A stretch of DNA of 49,153 bases from a virus, in the IMG/VR virus record IMGVR_UViG_3300049739_000046, positions 1-49,153 of that record, one strand, 5' to 3'. The notes under the pieces are model-generated. The model did not search any database. It saw nothing but the letters and a program-made list of their open reading frames with translations, and was not told where the DNA came from. A program made the position numbers and the translations under genes. This document shows positions 26,301-36,300 of this stretch, piece after piece. Within the stretch, counting starts at the first letter, position 1; each line of letters begins with the position of its first letter.

Positions 26301-29300
26301 AAGTAAATCTAAATGTTAGTTCACCAGTAGTGAAGTTTAATTCTTCTGCATCTTCATCATAAGATACAGTATCAACATCTCCAGACCATGTAGCATTTTG
26401 TGTTGGAGGATTGCCAGCAGGAATAATAATCAAACCAGATGCATTACCATATTCATCTGTAGTAATTGTTCCATTAAATGCAGATAGTGAGTTACCAGCA
26501 ATGCCAGTATATCTCAAATCAGGATTGACCCAACGACTAATATCTCTTCCTTCTAAGAACACATAGATTTTAGTGTTGGGTTTCATTCTACCAATTTTAA
26601 ATTTAACAGGAAGACTTCTAGTATAGAAAGCTAAAGATGTAGAAACAATGTTATCACCAACAATTTTAGTCTGTACACCTTTTCCTACCTCATTATTTTG
26701 AGGACTAATATTAGAAGAACTACCAACCGATGCTGATGTTACAGAAGTAGATGCAATTTGAGAATTAACACCACCTAAAGAATTAATTGATGTAAATGTC
26801 GAAGATGCTCCAACCCAATTGACTACAAAAGAATTAAAGAGACTGGAGAAACTCTCTTTTACATTTTCTTTAGCTAGGAAAATATTAAAGAGATCTGTGT
26901 TTGTATCAACAACTACAGGTTCTTCTGTTTGATCATACCATTGATCAATAGCAGGAGAAAGATCACTATCACCAACATATTGAAGAACAACAAATGGATT
27001 TGGATTTAATTTTCCAGAAGCAAAACTATTTCCTAATAGAGATAGTGGAGAGTATGGTAGAGTTACCATATTACCAATTTTCTTATAACCAGAAACAGTT
27101 CTTTGATCTTCTCTAGTATTAACTTCTACGAGATTAATAGAATCTTCTTTTGCTTGTGGACGTAAGACACTTTGCTGACTGTCTACTGCACATCTGTAAT
27201 CAAGAGAAGATAGATTGCCAACTCTATGTGCTTCAAAATTATCGACAAAGAATCCAGACTTAAATCTATCAAGTCCAATCTCATCCTTAACTTGCATGTT
27301 AAGAGCTTGCTGTTCTAAGATGCTGAGTGTAGTATAATACTCAAGACGCTCAATACGCTTCTCCAATTTACCAATGTCACGCATTGTGTAACGACGGTTA
27401 TCAACTGGAGTAATCCTTACATCCTTACTGGTCTTTGTGAATGCAGGAATATGTGCATAGAAAAGAGGCACAGCATCTTCAATAGGATCTGGTTTGGATG
27501 GGTTGAGTGAAGAGTTACCTTCTTTGATGATAAAGTTTCCATTCTGATCTAAGAAGATACCATCAATACGATCCAAGTATTGTTTCTGACTGAAAGAGAA
27601 TGTAAACTCTAGATTTATATCAGGAGCAGGACTACTTGCAATAATAGCACCAGAACCAGCAAAGGATCCTTGAGTTCGTTCTAATATTGCAGTATCAAGG
27701 AAACCAGGAATAATAGCAGTGGTATCTACTTTTGGTCTAAAATCAATAACATTTTTGAGTTCTGTAATACCAAGAACTGAAGAATTGAAGGAAGGAACTT
27801 CATCTTCAGCAACACCTGCATCATGCAGATAGCTATCGATTGTACAGAAATCACCTTGTGAATGCTCAAAGTAATCAAAAGCAATTACAAGTTGACCAGT
27901 TGTTTCTTCAAAACCAGGTTTTAGAACAATACGAGAAACATCATAGATTGTATCTCTCTGACCATCATCAAATGTATATCTTGATGTAACATCAGTACCA
28001 GAAATTAGATTACCAGCAGTATCAATCTGCGGTGGTTGAGAAGAAGTTCCCTCATAAACATATCTAAGTTTAAATGCATCAGAGTATGATAGAATTTCTA
28101 CAACTTCTGTATCATAGTCTGTTCCTCTTAGAGGTACAACACGGTCACCAGCAGATGTAACTGTAATTCTCTTATTTCTAACTACAGTCTTAAGTCTTGG
28201 TTTTGCGTTAGATACTTCTAAAGTTGCAGTCAACTTAAGTTTAGGGAATGTTCCATTAGCAGGAATAGTACCAAAGTATGTTGTTGGTAACTGTAAACTA
28301 ATACTACCAGAAGTAAGACCACTGGATGTATCAGTAGAAGAAGTAATCTCTACATCATCTTCTTCTAAAAAGATAATATCACCCTTAACAATATCAGGTG
28401 CATCACCAGGATCAATAACAGTAATAATTAAATTTTCTTCACTGAATGCAGCAAACCTTTGTGTTCCAAATGGTAATTGTGCAGCAAAAGTAATAACACC
28501 ACCACCAGAAGATGCAGTAGTTACAAAATCTCTACGGAAGAAATATTTGATCTTGGTGTCATCGCCACCAGCAGAAACTTGAGAAATTTGCTTGCTTCCA
28601 GTAGAAAACAGAAGTGTGCCACTTGTAGAATTGTCTACCTTTGGACGTAACCTTACAATACTTGCATTAGTAACAGAACCTGGTAAAGCTGTGTCTAGAT
28701 AAATTCTAGATTTATATGCTCCCTCTTGTTGTGTAGCAAATTGTACAATTGCACGAACTAAGTTGTTGTCATCGTCAGAGAATTGAATTAGATCTCCTTG
28801 TTGTACATCAGTAGATGCATCAGCACTAAAACTAGTAGACTCAACAAAAGTAGAACCCTGAGTACCAAAGAATGTATAATTTGTTACAGTTTTAATTTGT
28901 GAATACTTTTGACTGTTAATTACAACATCTGCAGAGAAACTATTTGCATTTCCTGAACCATAGGAACAACCAAGAGACTTGACATTCTGTGGAGTGTAAG
29001 TAGTTACTGTATCTCTATAAAGAACTGGAACAATAGCAGCAGCTGAATTTGGAGCTCCAGAAGCATCTGGATTCTTAGCTGTTACAGCTGGTGGTTGTGC
29101 ATACTCTACACCAACAGCAGATCTATTGCTAATCGCTGCTTTATAAATTTTTCCATCAACACTCTTTAATAATTCAATTTTAGAATTATCATATTCTAAT
29201 CCATTAATTAAAAGTGTTACACCATCTGCATATCCTAAACCTCTATTCTGCACAACAAAATGTGAGATAGTATTTTCTTTAGCAATTCTTACAGTATTAC

Positions 29301-31464
29301 CATCTTCATCTCTAATTGTTTCACCAGGTAAAAATCTACCAGATAATGTTGTTACAAACAGAATAGTTCCTGTAGTGTATACACCTGAAGGTGTTCCTTC
29401 TACAACACCATAAGCTCCACTGTCTACACCAAAAACATACTTACCTTCATCATATCCAGCTGGAGTTGTCTCAATAATAATCTTGGTGAAGAATTGTGGG
29501 TCGAAATATGAAATTCCAAACGTTGTATTGTATGCATTAGTTCCAGCAGCTAAACGACCTTTGGAAAGAACAATATCAGAATCTGAATTAAAACCTGAAC
29601 CTCTTTCTTTCAAGAAGAAATTATTGGGTTTTACTTTACCAATAATAGGAGTAATAGTGTTGCTGTAATCTACAATAAAACCAAATTCAGCACCTCCCGA
29701 TGCAGCATCCCCTTCAGTTAAATAAATGTTTCTCTTCTGCTCGGTATCAGATAGATCATATTCTAATAGCAGTTGTTCTAATTCGTTTTTAGGACCAAAT
29801 ACAGTTAGTTCTAAGAACTGAACTGATTCGGATGCATTAATAAGTGGTTTGTTTGTAGTAGCAAATGAAAGAGTTTTAAATGATCCAATAGCAGTTGGTG
29901 TACCTACATCACTTCTAGTTTTGATATAGAATAATTCACCAAACTGAGTTTGAAAAGTTGAATCAGTTACAGATCCAATAAGAGTAGTTGGACTTGTAAT
30001 CTGTAAGGTGATAGTTTTAATACCATCATTTGCAGAGAAGAATTTTCCTCTCCTATCAATTGTTTGTCTATGATCTGTTGTAAGTTCTGTGTTATTAAGA
30101 CCAATAGAACCGTCATTAAACGATGAATATAAAAATACATCAGGATATGCAGTAAGTTCAGATCCTTCTTTGTTTAAAGGAACACTACCATATACGTTTG
30201 TAATACAATAAGAAGGTAAACCTCTAGATTTTAGAGTTACATTATCAGAAGAAAGACTTTCTCTAGCTTTATTGATTTCTAGATACTTAGTTTCTTTATT
30301 GACAATCTCATAACCTTTAATGTATGCTTTACCAGGACCTACACTAGCAATCATCTTTCTAGCAGATGTTCCAGCATCGTATCCGTTGTATAGACCAAAT
30401 TCGTCTACAGCATAGAAACCTTTGTTCTTATCCTTTTGTGCCCACTCTCTAATATCAACAGAGAAGTTGTCAACAACATAATTACCAGATTCATCAAATG
30501 TTCTACGTGCTAGAGTTTGCTCTAGAACACTAAAGTCTGTAGATGAAACTTTGCTTTGTACTTGTCCTCTAGAAACAGTGAGGAGTTGAATGAAATTTTT
30601 ATCAGTAATTGCATTTAGCGCAAACTCTTTTAACTGTAAAGAGATTTTTAATCTATGTGCGCCTGGTGCAGTATAGTTAGAAGAACCAATTGCATTATCA
30701 TATAGAGATGCATCTTCCTCAGGAGTTACAATCTCTTCTTTAATTGTAAAACCAATTTTTGCAGATGGTTTATTATAATATTCATCAATAACTAATAGTT
30801 CTTGATTACAACGAACAAAGTAACCATTAACAAAGTAAATACCTTCTTCTACTTTAACAGCAGAACCGTAACCCATTGCAGGACTTTCTAAAGAAGTAGT
30901 CTCTTCTGTGTCTGGATTTGTTACTTGAATACTAGTTGGTAGAACACTACCATCTGTACCAACAACTAGAAGCGGTGTGTTAACACCATCAACAACTTCT
31001 AGAGTTTCACCTTGGCGGAAGGTTGGCTCTGTGTTGGAACTACCACTATTAATGTAATTTACATATAATGTATCAGCGGAAGATTCTGTTGCTAAAGTTG
31101 TTGCGAGAATAGTAGCTTTAACACCAGAAGTTAAACCAATTAGTTGTTGACCAATTAGTTGTGAAATATCATATTTCTTATAAACAATATCGTCTCCTTC
31201 CGAGACCGCAACCTCAGAAACAGACGATAATTTTACGTAATCTAATTTTGTATTAAGACCTACTTCGCCAGGTATGACAAGTTCACCTTGTTTAAAGGCA
31301 TACTTGCCAAAGCTTTCAACCTGATTCTGTAGAATAGATTGAACCTGCGTTAATTCTCTGCCTTGAATCGAATAACCTGGACGGAAAAGAATCTTATAGA
31401 AATTCTTGTTCGCATCAAAGTCTTCGTAGTAAGGACTTACATTAAGGTTCGTCTTTTGAGGCAT
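23377..31464 (-). CDS. DUF4815-type baseplate/tail protein (2,695 residues)
   Basis: The N-terminus (NLNVSPYYEDFDANKNFYKI, then RPGYSIQGRELTQVQSILQN) matches the DUF4815 family of phage baseplate or fibre-base proteins. That domain closes with the helical YTMRDIGKLEKRIERLEYYT near residue 1350. Later parts include MKPNTKIYVFLEGRDISRWV, a beta module widely used in T4-like virion proteins, several GSGY units, and the C-terminus YVPKIQDIRAVAAF. The ribosome binding site GGCGGAG stands close to the ATG, and a late box GCTAAATA lies 37 bases upstream. It follows gp8, where T4 has gp9 and gp10, so a peripheral baseplate and fibre-docking role is likely. Identity with gp10 cannot be shown from sequence by eye. 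Confidence 0.83.
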   Translation of the reverse strand: MPQKTNLNVSPYYEDFDANKNFYKILFRPGYSIQGRELTQVQSILQNQVESFGKYAFKQGELVIPGEVGLNTKLDYVKLSSVSEVAVSEGDDIVYKKYDISQLIGQQLIGLTSGVKATILATTLATESSADTLYVNYINSGSSNTEPTFRQGETLEVVDGVNTPLLVVGTDGSVLPTSIQVTNPDTEETTSLESPAMGYGSAVKVEEGIYFVNGYFVRCNQELLVIDEYYNKPSAKIGFTIKEEIVTPEEDASLYDNAIGSSNYTAPGAHRLKISLQLKEFALNAITDKNFIQLLTVSRGQVQSKVSSTDFSVLEQTLARRTFDESGNYVVDNFSVDIREWAQKDKNKGFYAVDEFGLYNGYDAGTSARKMIASVGPGKAYIKGYEIVNKETKYLEINKARESLSSDNVTLKSRGLPSYCITNVYGSVPLNKEGSELTAYPDVFLYSSFNDGSIGLNNTELTTDHRQTIDRRGKFFSANDGIKTITLQITSPTTLIGSVTDSTFQTQFGELFYIKTRSDVGTPTAIGSFKTLSFATTNKPLINASESVQFLELTVFGPKNELEQLLLEYDLSDTEQKRNIYLTEGDAASGGAEFGFIVDYSNTITPIIGKVKPNNFFLKERGSGFNSDSDIVLSKGRLAAGTNAYNTTFGISYFDPQFFTKIIIETTPAGYDEGKYVFGVDSGAYGVVEGTPSGVYTTGTILFVTTLSGRFLPGETIRDEDGNTVRIAKENTISHFVVQNRGLGYADGVTLLINGLEYDNSKIELLKSVDGKIYKAAISNRSAVGVEYAQPPAVTAKNPDASGAPNSAAAIVPVLYRDTVTTYTPQNVKSLGCSYGSGNANSFSADVVINSQKYSQIKTVTNYTFFGTQGSTFVESTSFSADASTDVQQGDLIQFSDDDNNLVRAIVQFATQQEGAYKSRIYLDTALPGSVTNASIVRLRPKVDNSTSGTLLFSTGSKQISQVSAGGDDTKIKYFFRRDFVTTASSGGGVITFAAQLPFGTQRFAAFSEENLIITVIDPGDAPDIVKGDIIFLEEDDVEITSSTDTSSGLTSGSISLQLPTTYFGTIPANGTFPKLKLTATLEVSNAKPRLKTVVRNKRITVTSAGDRVVPLRGTDYDTEVVEILSYSDAFKLRYVYEGTSSQPPQIDTAGNLISGTDVTSRYTFDDGQRDTIYDVSRIVLKPGFEETTGQLVIAFDYFEHSQGDFCTIDSYLHDAGVAEDEVPSFNSSVLGITELKNVIDFRPKVDTTAIIPGFLDTAILERTQGSFAGSGAIIASSPAPDINLEFTFSFSQKQYLDRIDGIFLDQNGNFIIKEGNSSLNPSKPDPIEDAVPLFYAHIPAFTKTSKDVRITPVDNRRYTMRDIGKLEKRIERLEYYTTLSILEQQALNMQVKDEIGLDRFKSGFFVDNFEAHRVGNLSSLDYRCAVDSQQSVLRPQAKEDSINLVEVNTREDQRTVSGYKKIGNMVTLPYSPLSLLGNSFASGKLNPNPFVVLQYVGDSDLSPAIDQWYDQTEEPVVVDTNTDLFNIFLAKENVKESFSSLFNSFVVNWVGASSTFTSINSLGGVNSQIASTSVTSASVGSSSNISPQNNEVGKGVQTKIVGDNIVSTSLAFYTRSLPVKFKIGRMKPNTKIYVFLEGRDISRWVNPDLRYTGIAGNSLSAFNGTITTDEYGNASGLIIIPAGNPPTQNATWSGDVDTVSYDEDAEELNFTTGELTFRFTSSATNESKLGVDSYTEIKYYATGILPENPSSIVSTKPSIFKSNEGVQFIESNTDNPIRPNPLAQTFKIENLDGGCFVTGLDLYFSKKSTNIPVKTYITNVDAEKPAKNIIPGSEKTLSPNTFIKCFASGNMSVTQGENVTGASSAASGPILKIFDKNNVELVATASGKYSLTNEQVYTVVLSNHNGKSFRPNEDLTIPSVTLANATNATDFVLAIAKDSGKLSDIRVTNTGLNYDSAILTIESPQLPGGSTATARIEVSGGKIYNTEISLSGFGYTEAPSVVIKGVGNGAGGCEIQTFIEIDTPAVRMGVATDQTGVTQSTTPTHFAFDYPVYLQNNTEYALIVETDSIDYELWSSKLGDTDIATSTVITTQPSLGSVYRSQNTESWTEDIFEDLKFTMYRAQFDTTRPAELLVKNKGLGYELLDQNPFETNASANTNSSSKLFKNNNSIVKVNHRDHSFEDTGGSYVFYRTALETGGITSSVLNSTLFQVSNSGIDSYNIISSSQAAGNSIGGGSAVYASTNRKYETLYPQVSYLSFTGTTLSTEVKTTDVVPVDSTTTNYTSYSQPDYEKTFLNEPHYFTNQKFIASNINETLNNLSRSLTYKMTLSSTVSHLSPIIDLSSATVKTVSNRIENATGQEDRFGRRDQVIEFYPVYQFNLAGNGGTDLQDNQTIKGSTTKAVGTIARVVGQVVYVRVKTSQFFQKGETVTLGNQLGLSAVTVDSNPTQVLTTIADAATIVARNPSVMLETYDNIITGKATIWNSQTQKLTLRVDANPINNNFTDRIIDSALYNRNAVVADQIADIFRVGDFVKYPNQPDEEKSYLEVGKVMYTNGLDFVGEDTSKNGSAVAKYITKEVSITSPATAIDVHLLANVKDISNLEVFYKFKKASSQENFDDIDWIYFNKKGEPDTYEIATSENTISGIVEKQSAYQDLKYTASNLPEYSSFAIKIVMKGVDPAYVPKIQDIRAVAAF

Positions 31465-31500
31465 CGTACTCCGCCAATAATACTAGTATTCTCGTTGAAG

Positions 31501-31508
31501 TATTTAGC
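31501..31508 (-). promoter_or_regulatory. Late promoter box GCTAAATA
   Basis: GCTAAATA on the minus strand, 37 bases before the ATG of the DUF4815 gene and in the 61-base gap after gp8. The same gap holds a 12-base palindrome AATACTAGTATT at 31479-31490. Confidence 0.5.
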
Positions 31509-31525
31509 GAAGTAACCAAAGAGTA

Positions 31526-33340
31526 TCAGAACTCAATTACTAACTTGATGTCTTCAATCTGGTCAGGAGCACGAGTGATTAGTCTTCTGTTCTCAACATA
31601 AATCACGTTACCAGAGTTATTTTCAATCTCTGGGTTAGCTAGACCACTTGCAAAAGTGACACCTAGTAGTGTAGAACCATAAGAAGTATCTACATTACCA
31701 GAAGCAGTAGAACTCTCTCCAGTAACAGCATTAGAACCATTAGATTCAAATGCTTGTACAATACCTTGATCGGTATGTGCATCAGAAGTTTGGATGTACT
31801 TCAGAACACCAGCAGTTGTAGAACCACTATCAAGTGTCCATGATACAACTGTACCATATGCTGTACCACCAGTTACAGTCTGAGTAATTTTTTCGTCAAC
31901 GGCATAGTCTGCAGAAGCACCAGTAATCTTAATAGATTTTAGACCAGAAAGAGTATCAGCGGTTGCAAAAGTTGTAGTGCCATAGTTATATGGATCAGCA
32001 ACAATACCAATACGACGGAAGTCGTTATCTACAGGGAAGTCACCTTGACCTTCAGAGTAAGTAAGGCGGATGTTTGTCATAACACGCTTACCATTGAGTT
32101 CTGTCTCATGATCAGAACCATGTCCACCTGCGGGAGCAAGAACAACTTCAATAGCACCAACAGCAGAAGCACCAGTTGCTACAGCAGATGATAAACCAGC
32201 ATTAGAGAAGAGGTTGCCGTTAGTGAATAGAACGTTAGCATAAGTGTAACCTGATCCACGAGCTTCAATCTCAGCGGATGTGATTGCACCTGCACCATTT
32301 GTTACAAACTTAACTTTACCACCAGATCCATCACCCTTAATAGAGGTGTAGAGAGTCTGGGAAGCAGGAAGACCAGAACCAGCGTTTTCAACTAAAGCAA
32401 CATCAATAGCACCAGCAGTAGCAAGAGCTGCAACTGCTTGTCTAGAAACATTGTTAGAAAGAACGATTGGCATGAAGTCAGAAGAAAGGAACTTCAGAAC
32501 ATCATCGGTAGGAATGGTGTACATATACTTCCAAATGTAACCAGCACCAGTTGTCTCAGTATAGAGACCAGTAGCAGAAGCATAGTTGCCACCTGCAGTA
32601 GATGGTTCTTCAGTTGCGTTTTGTCCAGTTGTGTTAGAAGGATCTTCACCATTGTAAAGACACTTAAATACTTCGTAAGTTGAGTTCATTACATAGAACT
32701 TAGCATCTGCGATGCTTGCAGCACCTGTTGCAGCTTGCTTACCGATTTGACCACCGCCACCAGGTGTAGCAGAGTAATCGGGTTTAAACATGTCGAACTT
32801 GGGGTTAGCTACCAAGTCCCAGTTGTAACGACGAATAACAGTTCTAGCAAATGAATCTGTGATACGCTTTGCAGCGATCATTTCATCGTACAATGAATAC
32901 TTTTCTGTTTGGTTGTCTAGAGGAAGGGGTGGAACATCTTCAGTAGCGTAGCGATATACACCAGAAACTGCAGTGGCACCTGTGTCGGATCCGCCAGAAC
33001 CACCACTTCTACCTTTTAAAGCAGAACCAAGAGGGGGAGCAGAGTTAACGCCAGCACTTCCAAAAACGTCGGTAAGAAGTAGGGCACTATCATAAACTGC
33101 AGCAACTGTGGCGCGGAAAGCGGTGGAACCATACGTTCCAACATACACTTCGTTACCAACTACAAACGCGGTTGAATTTTGTGTGTGAACCTCTACGTAT
33201 GCTTTCCATGGTTGTGGGCGTCCCACAAAGAAGTACATTCTAGAGCGTTCCGCACTGGTATCGTTAGGACCTTCGGTTAACGATTCTAAAAATTGTTTAG
33301 CATTGAAAATCCTAAACTTATCAGAGATAATAGCAGCCAT
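31526..33340 (-). CDS. gp8: Baseplate wedge protein gp8
   Basis: A 604-residue protein with MAAIISDKFRIFNAKQFLES at the start and SRMYFFVGRPQPWKAYVEVH near residue 34, the pattern of the gp8 wedge protein of marine T4-like phages. T4 gp8 has 334 residues; the extra length here includes a GSGY-like insert (residues about 320-385) and a loop with SGGSGGSDTG. The C-terminus reads VENRRLITRAPDQIEDIKLV. gp8 binds gp7 in the baseplate wedge. The gene has its own exact late promoter TATAAATA 43 bases upstream. It follows the gp7-position gene and precedes the DUF4815 gene, as T4 order predicts. Confidence 0.85.
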   Translation of the reverse strand: MAAIISDKFRIFNAKQFLESLTEGPNDTSAERSRMYFFVGRPQPWKAYVEVHTQNSTAFVVGNEVYVGTYGSTAFRATVAAVYDSALLLTDVFGSAGVNSAPPLGSALKGRSGGSGGSDTGATAVSGVYRYATEDVPPLPLDNQTEKYSLYDEMIAAKRITDSFARTVIRRYNWDLVANPKFDMFKPDYSATPGGGGQIGKQAATGAASIADAKFYVMNSTYEVFKCLYNGEDPSNTTGQNATEEPSTAGGNYASATGLYTETTGAGYIWKYMYTIPTDDVLKFLSSDFMPIVLSNNVSRQAVAALATAGAIDVALVENAGSGLPASQTLYTSIKGDGSGGKVKFVTNGAGAITSAEIEARGSGYTYANVLFTNGNLFSNAGLSSAVATGASAVGAIEVVLAPAGGHGSDHETELNGKRVMTNIRLTYSEGQGDFPVDNDFRRIGIVADPYNYGTTTFATADTLSGLKSIKITGASADYAVDEKITQTVTGGTAYGTVVSWTLDSGSTTAGVLKYIQTSDAHTDQGIVQAFESNGSNAVTGESSTASGNVDTSYGSTLLGVTFASGLANPEIENNSGNVIYVENRRLITRAPDQIEDIKLVIEF

Positions 33341-33382
33341 TGTTTTTCTGTTCCGACGTAGTGTTTGTGCCTGAGTTATTTA

Positions 33383-33390
33383 TATTTATA
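33383..33390 (-). promoter_or_regulatory. Late promoter box TATAAATA (exact T4 consensus)
   Basis: TATAAATA on the minus strand, 43 bases before the gp8 ATG at 33340. It matches the T4 late core in all eight bases. A second NNTAAATA (CATAAATA) just upstream contains the TAA stop codon of the 3,424-residue gene at 33400-33398. Confidence 0.65.
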
Positions 33391-33397
33391 GCAATAT

Positions 33398-36300
33398 TTA
33401 TGTAATTGCGAACGGAATCAACTCATCCCCGTTTGATATTGAGTTACTACCTCTTATTAGAGTGCATCCATCAAAGGTATTAGCAGTCTTAGATGCATAT
33501 TGAATTACTGATCCACTCGAAGTGAATAGGTAACCAGCATTATCAAAGTATGCAGTATTTAGCGCAGCAATGCTGGTAGGTATCGTACCAACAGTGGTAG
33601 TTGTTGTAACTGGTTGTTGGATTGAAGGAGGTGCAAGATTAAATTTATCACCAGCAGATGTATACTGAGATTTTCTTCTCTTAGTAAAATCATCAAGAGT
33701 TAAACCACCAAAGAACCTTGATACTTCTTCAATAGTCATACCAGATACTCCCATGCCATCATCAAAAATGCCATCAAAGTGACCGATAGTATATCCAACG
33801 TTAGTGATAGCATAGTTTCCAATATACCCACTATCAGTAGTAAAGAGTGTGTTTCTAACTAGTTGCTCATTTCCATTTCTTTGAGTGACATAATATTTGT
33901 CTGCTGCGGAAACAAGGAATACACCAGAACCAACTCTTTGTGCAATTGGATTAGTCAAGAATGCAGTTTCTTGATATTTGTCAACTACACCACCTGGTGG
34001 AGGAGTAATAACAACCTCAGTAGCTTCTCTTGTTACTGACATTACAGAGGCAGGAGAAATCTGTCTCTGTACTCTCCTTTCAAATCCACCTGCAGTAGAT
34101 GATGCACTCACCATACTAACATCAGATTCAGATTGGATAGAAGCAACAGCAGCAGATACAACTGCTATATCTTCAATCTGTCTTAGATATGCACCAGCAG
34201 CCCAGAATTGTTCTGTGGTGTTATCATAACCTCTAATGACTTGTAAGAATCTATCATTGATTTTTCTATTATAGAATACAAGTTCATTACCAATCATTAG
34301 TTTGCCATTAGGAGCAAACTTAGTTGTATCAGGAATGTATACAATACTGTCACCAATTTCCAGATCAACATTCAAGTATGCAGCATTCTCAAAGTAATTG
34401 GTATTACTGATTGCATTATTAGGAATTTCTACTTGAACTGTAGTAGTAATTGCTTTAGAAACAGTTGAAATAGAATTTGTAGTTATAATATCCTGCAATT
34501 CTGCAGATACTACTGTTCCACCAGCATATACATCTATGACTTTAACATCATCAGCTGATGTTTCTTCTGTTGAGAAGAATTCAATATAATCTCGTTTTGG
34601 ATCTAAAGCACCACCAATAGAGAATACCTCAACTTCCTTGAGATCAAATTCTCTTTCAATAACAATCTCGGCATCACCTGCAACTTCTACTTGTACAGAA
34701 CTAATACCAGTAATAGCAGAAAGACCAGACTCATCAATTTCACTGATAACAGATGTAGATGTCAATCCACCACTTTCAACATATGGGTTAATACCAATGT
34801 TGATTAGTGAAACACCAATGTCTCTTTCTTTGAGAATATCAAATCTTCTGGTTGTAATAACCTTAGGTGTGGTAGTATAACCAGAACCACCATCGATTAG
34901 ATCGACACTGATTACCTGACCTTTACTTACAAGAACGTTAGCTCTTGCACCACCACCATTACCATCCAGTGACTCAAACTTAAGAACTGGTGGTGTATAA
35001 TATTGATATGCAGTTGGTTGTGTGAGTGGATCATAACTGCGTTGATTCCATGTTAAAGATATTACAGATCCATTTTCAATAGTTGCTACTACAGATAAAC
35101 CTTCACCTCTCGTAATTCCAGTATAAGTCTCAATTGAGACTGTACCAAAAATATCATCAGTAGTTGCTTCTCCACTTCTACCATCTTTACTGGTAGCTTC
35201 TGTAGGAAGTCTCTTAATATTTCTAAATCCCTCTTCACCTTCTACTCTGATCTTATCATTGTTAGCAAGATATACAAATGGTGCTTTATATGTTTTGCCA
35301 TAGAATGTTCCAGACCACTGTCCGTTATCATCTTTGAGTAGTTTTCTATTTGCTTCGTCTTTCTTGAAGGTTAGTGTTTGATTACTAATGTCTCCATCAG
35401 CAATGACATATGTTCGATCATAATATCCCTTAACAGTAAAGGTAAAGTCTAAACCGCTTTCTATGACAGGGTTTTGACACTTAAGTTCAAATGTAACATT
35501 GTTGCCTGTTTTGATTGGATTCTTAAGTTCACCAATAACATTATATGTTCCATTAGCTCTTTGTTGCCAACAATGAATAGGTGTTCCAATTGCATCACCC
35601 ATCCAACCATATGCTAGTAAGTTATCTAGAATAGGTGTGGAAGTTGTGAAAGATAATGTTCCTTGTGCAAAATATGTATCAGGAGCAAAATCATATATGT
35701 TAAGAACCTGTCCAACATCTCTACCATAAAGATATCTGATATCAACGTTATGTTCTTTCTTAATAGGACTAGCAAATGTAATATTAGGACCAGATACAGT
35801 ATATGCTTTTCCTTTTACTTGTAGAATACCATCTAAGAAAACATACATGCTGTCTTCAGATTCAATACTCTGTACGGTGTAATCTTCTACATCTAAAATT
35901 AAGAAGGGACCATTTCTAATACCGTCTACCAAATTAAAGTCGATAGTGAGTCTCTTATAATTACCAACTCCAATACCAACTACTTTTTCAACAGCAGTTG
36001 GTTCACCAATAGATTTTGCACCTAGATCTTGGTCCCAAATAGGAGCTACGTCAAATTTAACTTTGTTAGGAATTACAGTTCTATCAATCCAATAAGCATC
36101 CTGCAATGGATAGTTATCAGTAAACTTAGGTCTTTGTAATATAGCATTAATAGTAACAAATAGATCTTCATCTTCTTCTGTGTTTACAGGAGTATTATCA
36201 TCCCAATACAATTCAAATTCTTTGTTTTCACCATCAATATAATCTGGAAGTGATCTTGTTACAGATTCTTCTTTAATAACATCATCTAAGTTATCAAATA

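Noticed and set aside
31479-31490. Palindrome AATACTAGTATT as an operator
   Set aside because: It is short, occurs once, and no phage repressor site is expected between late genes.
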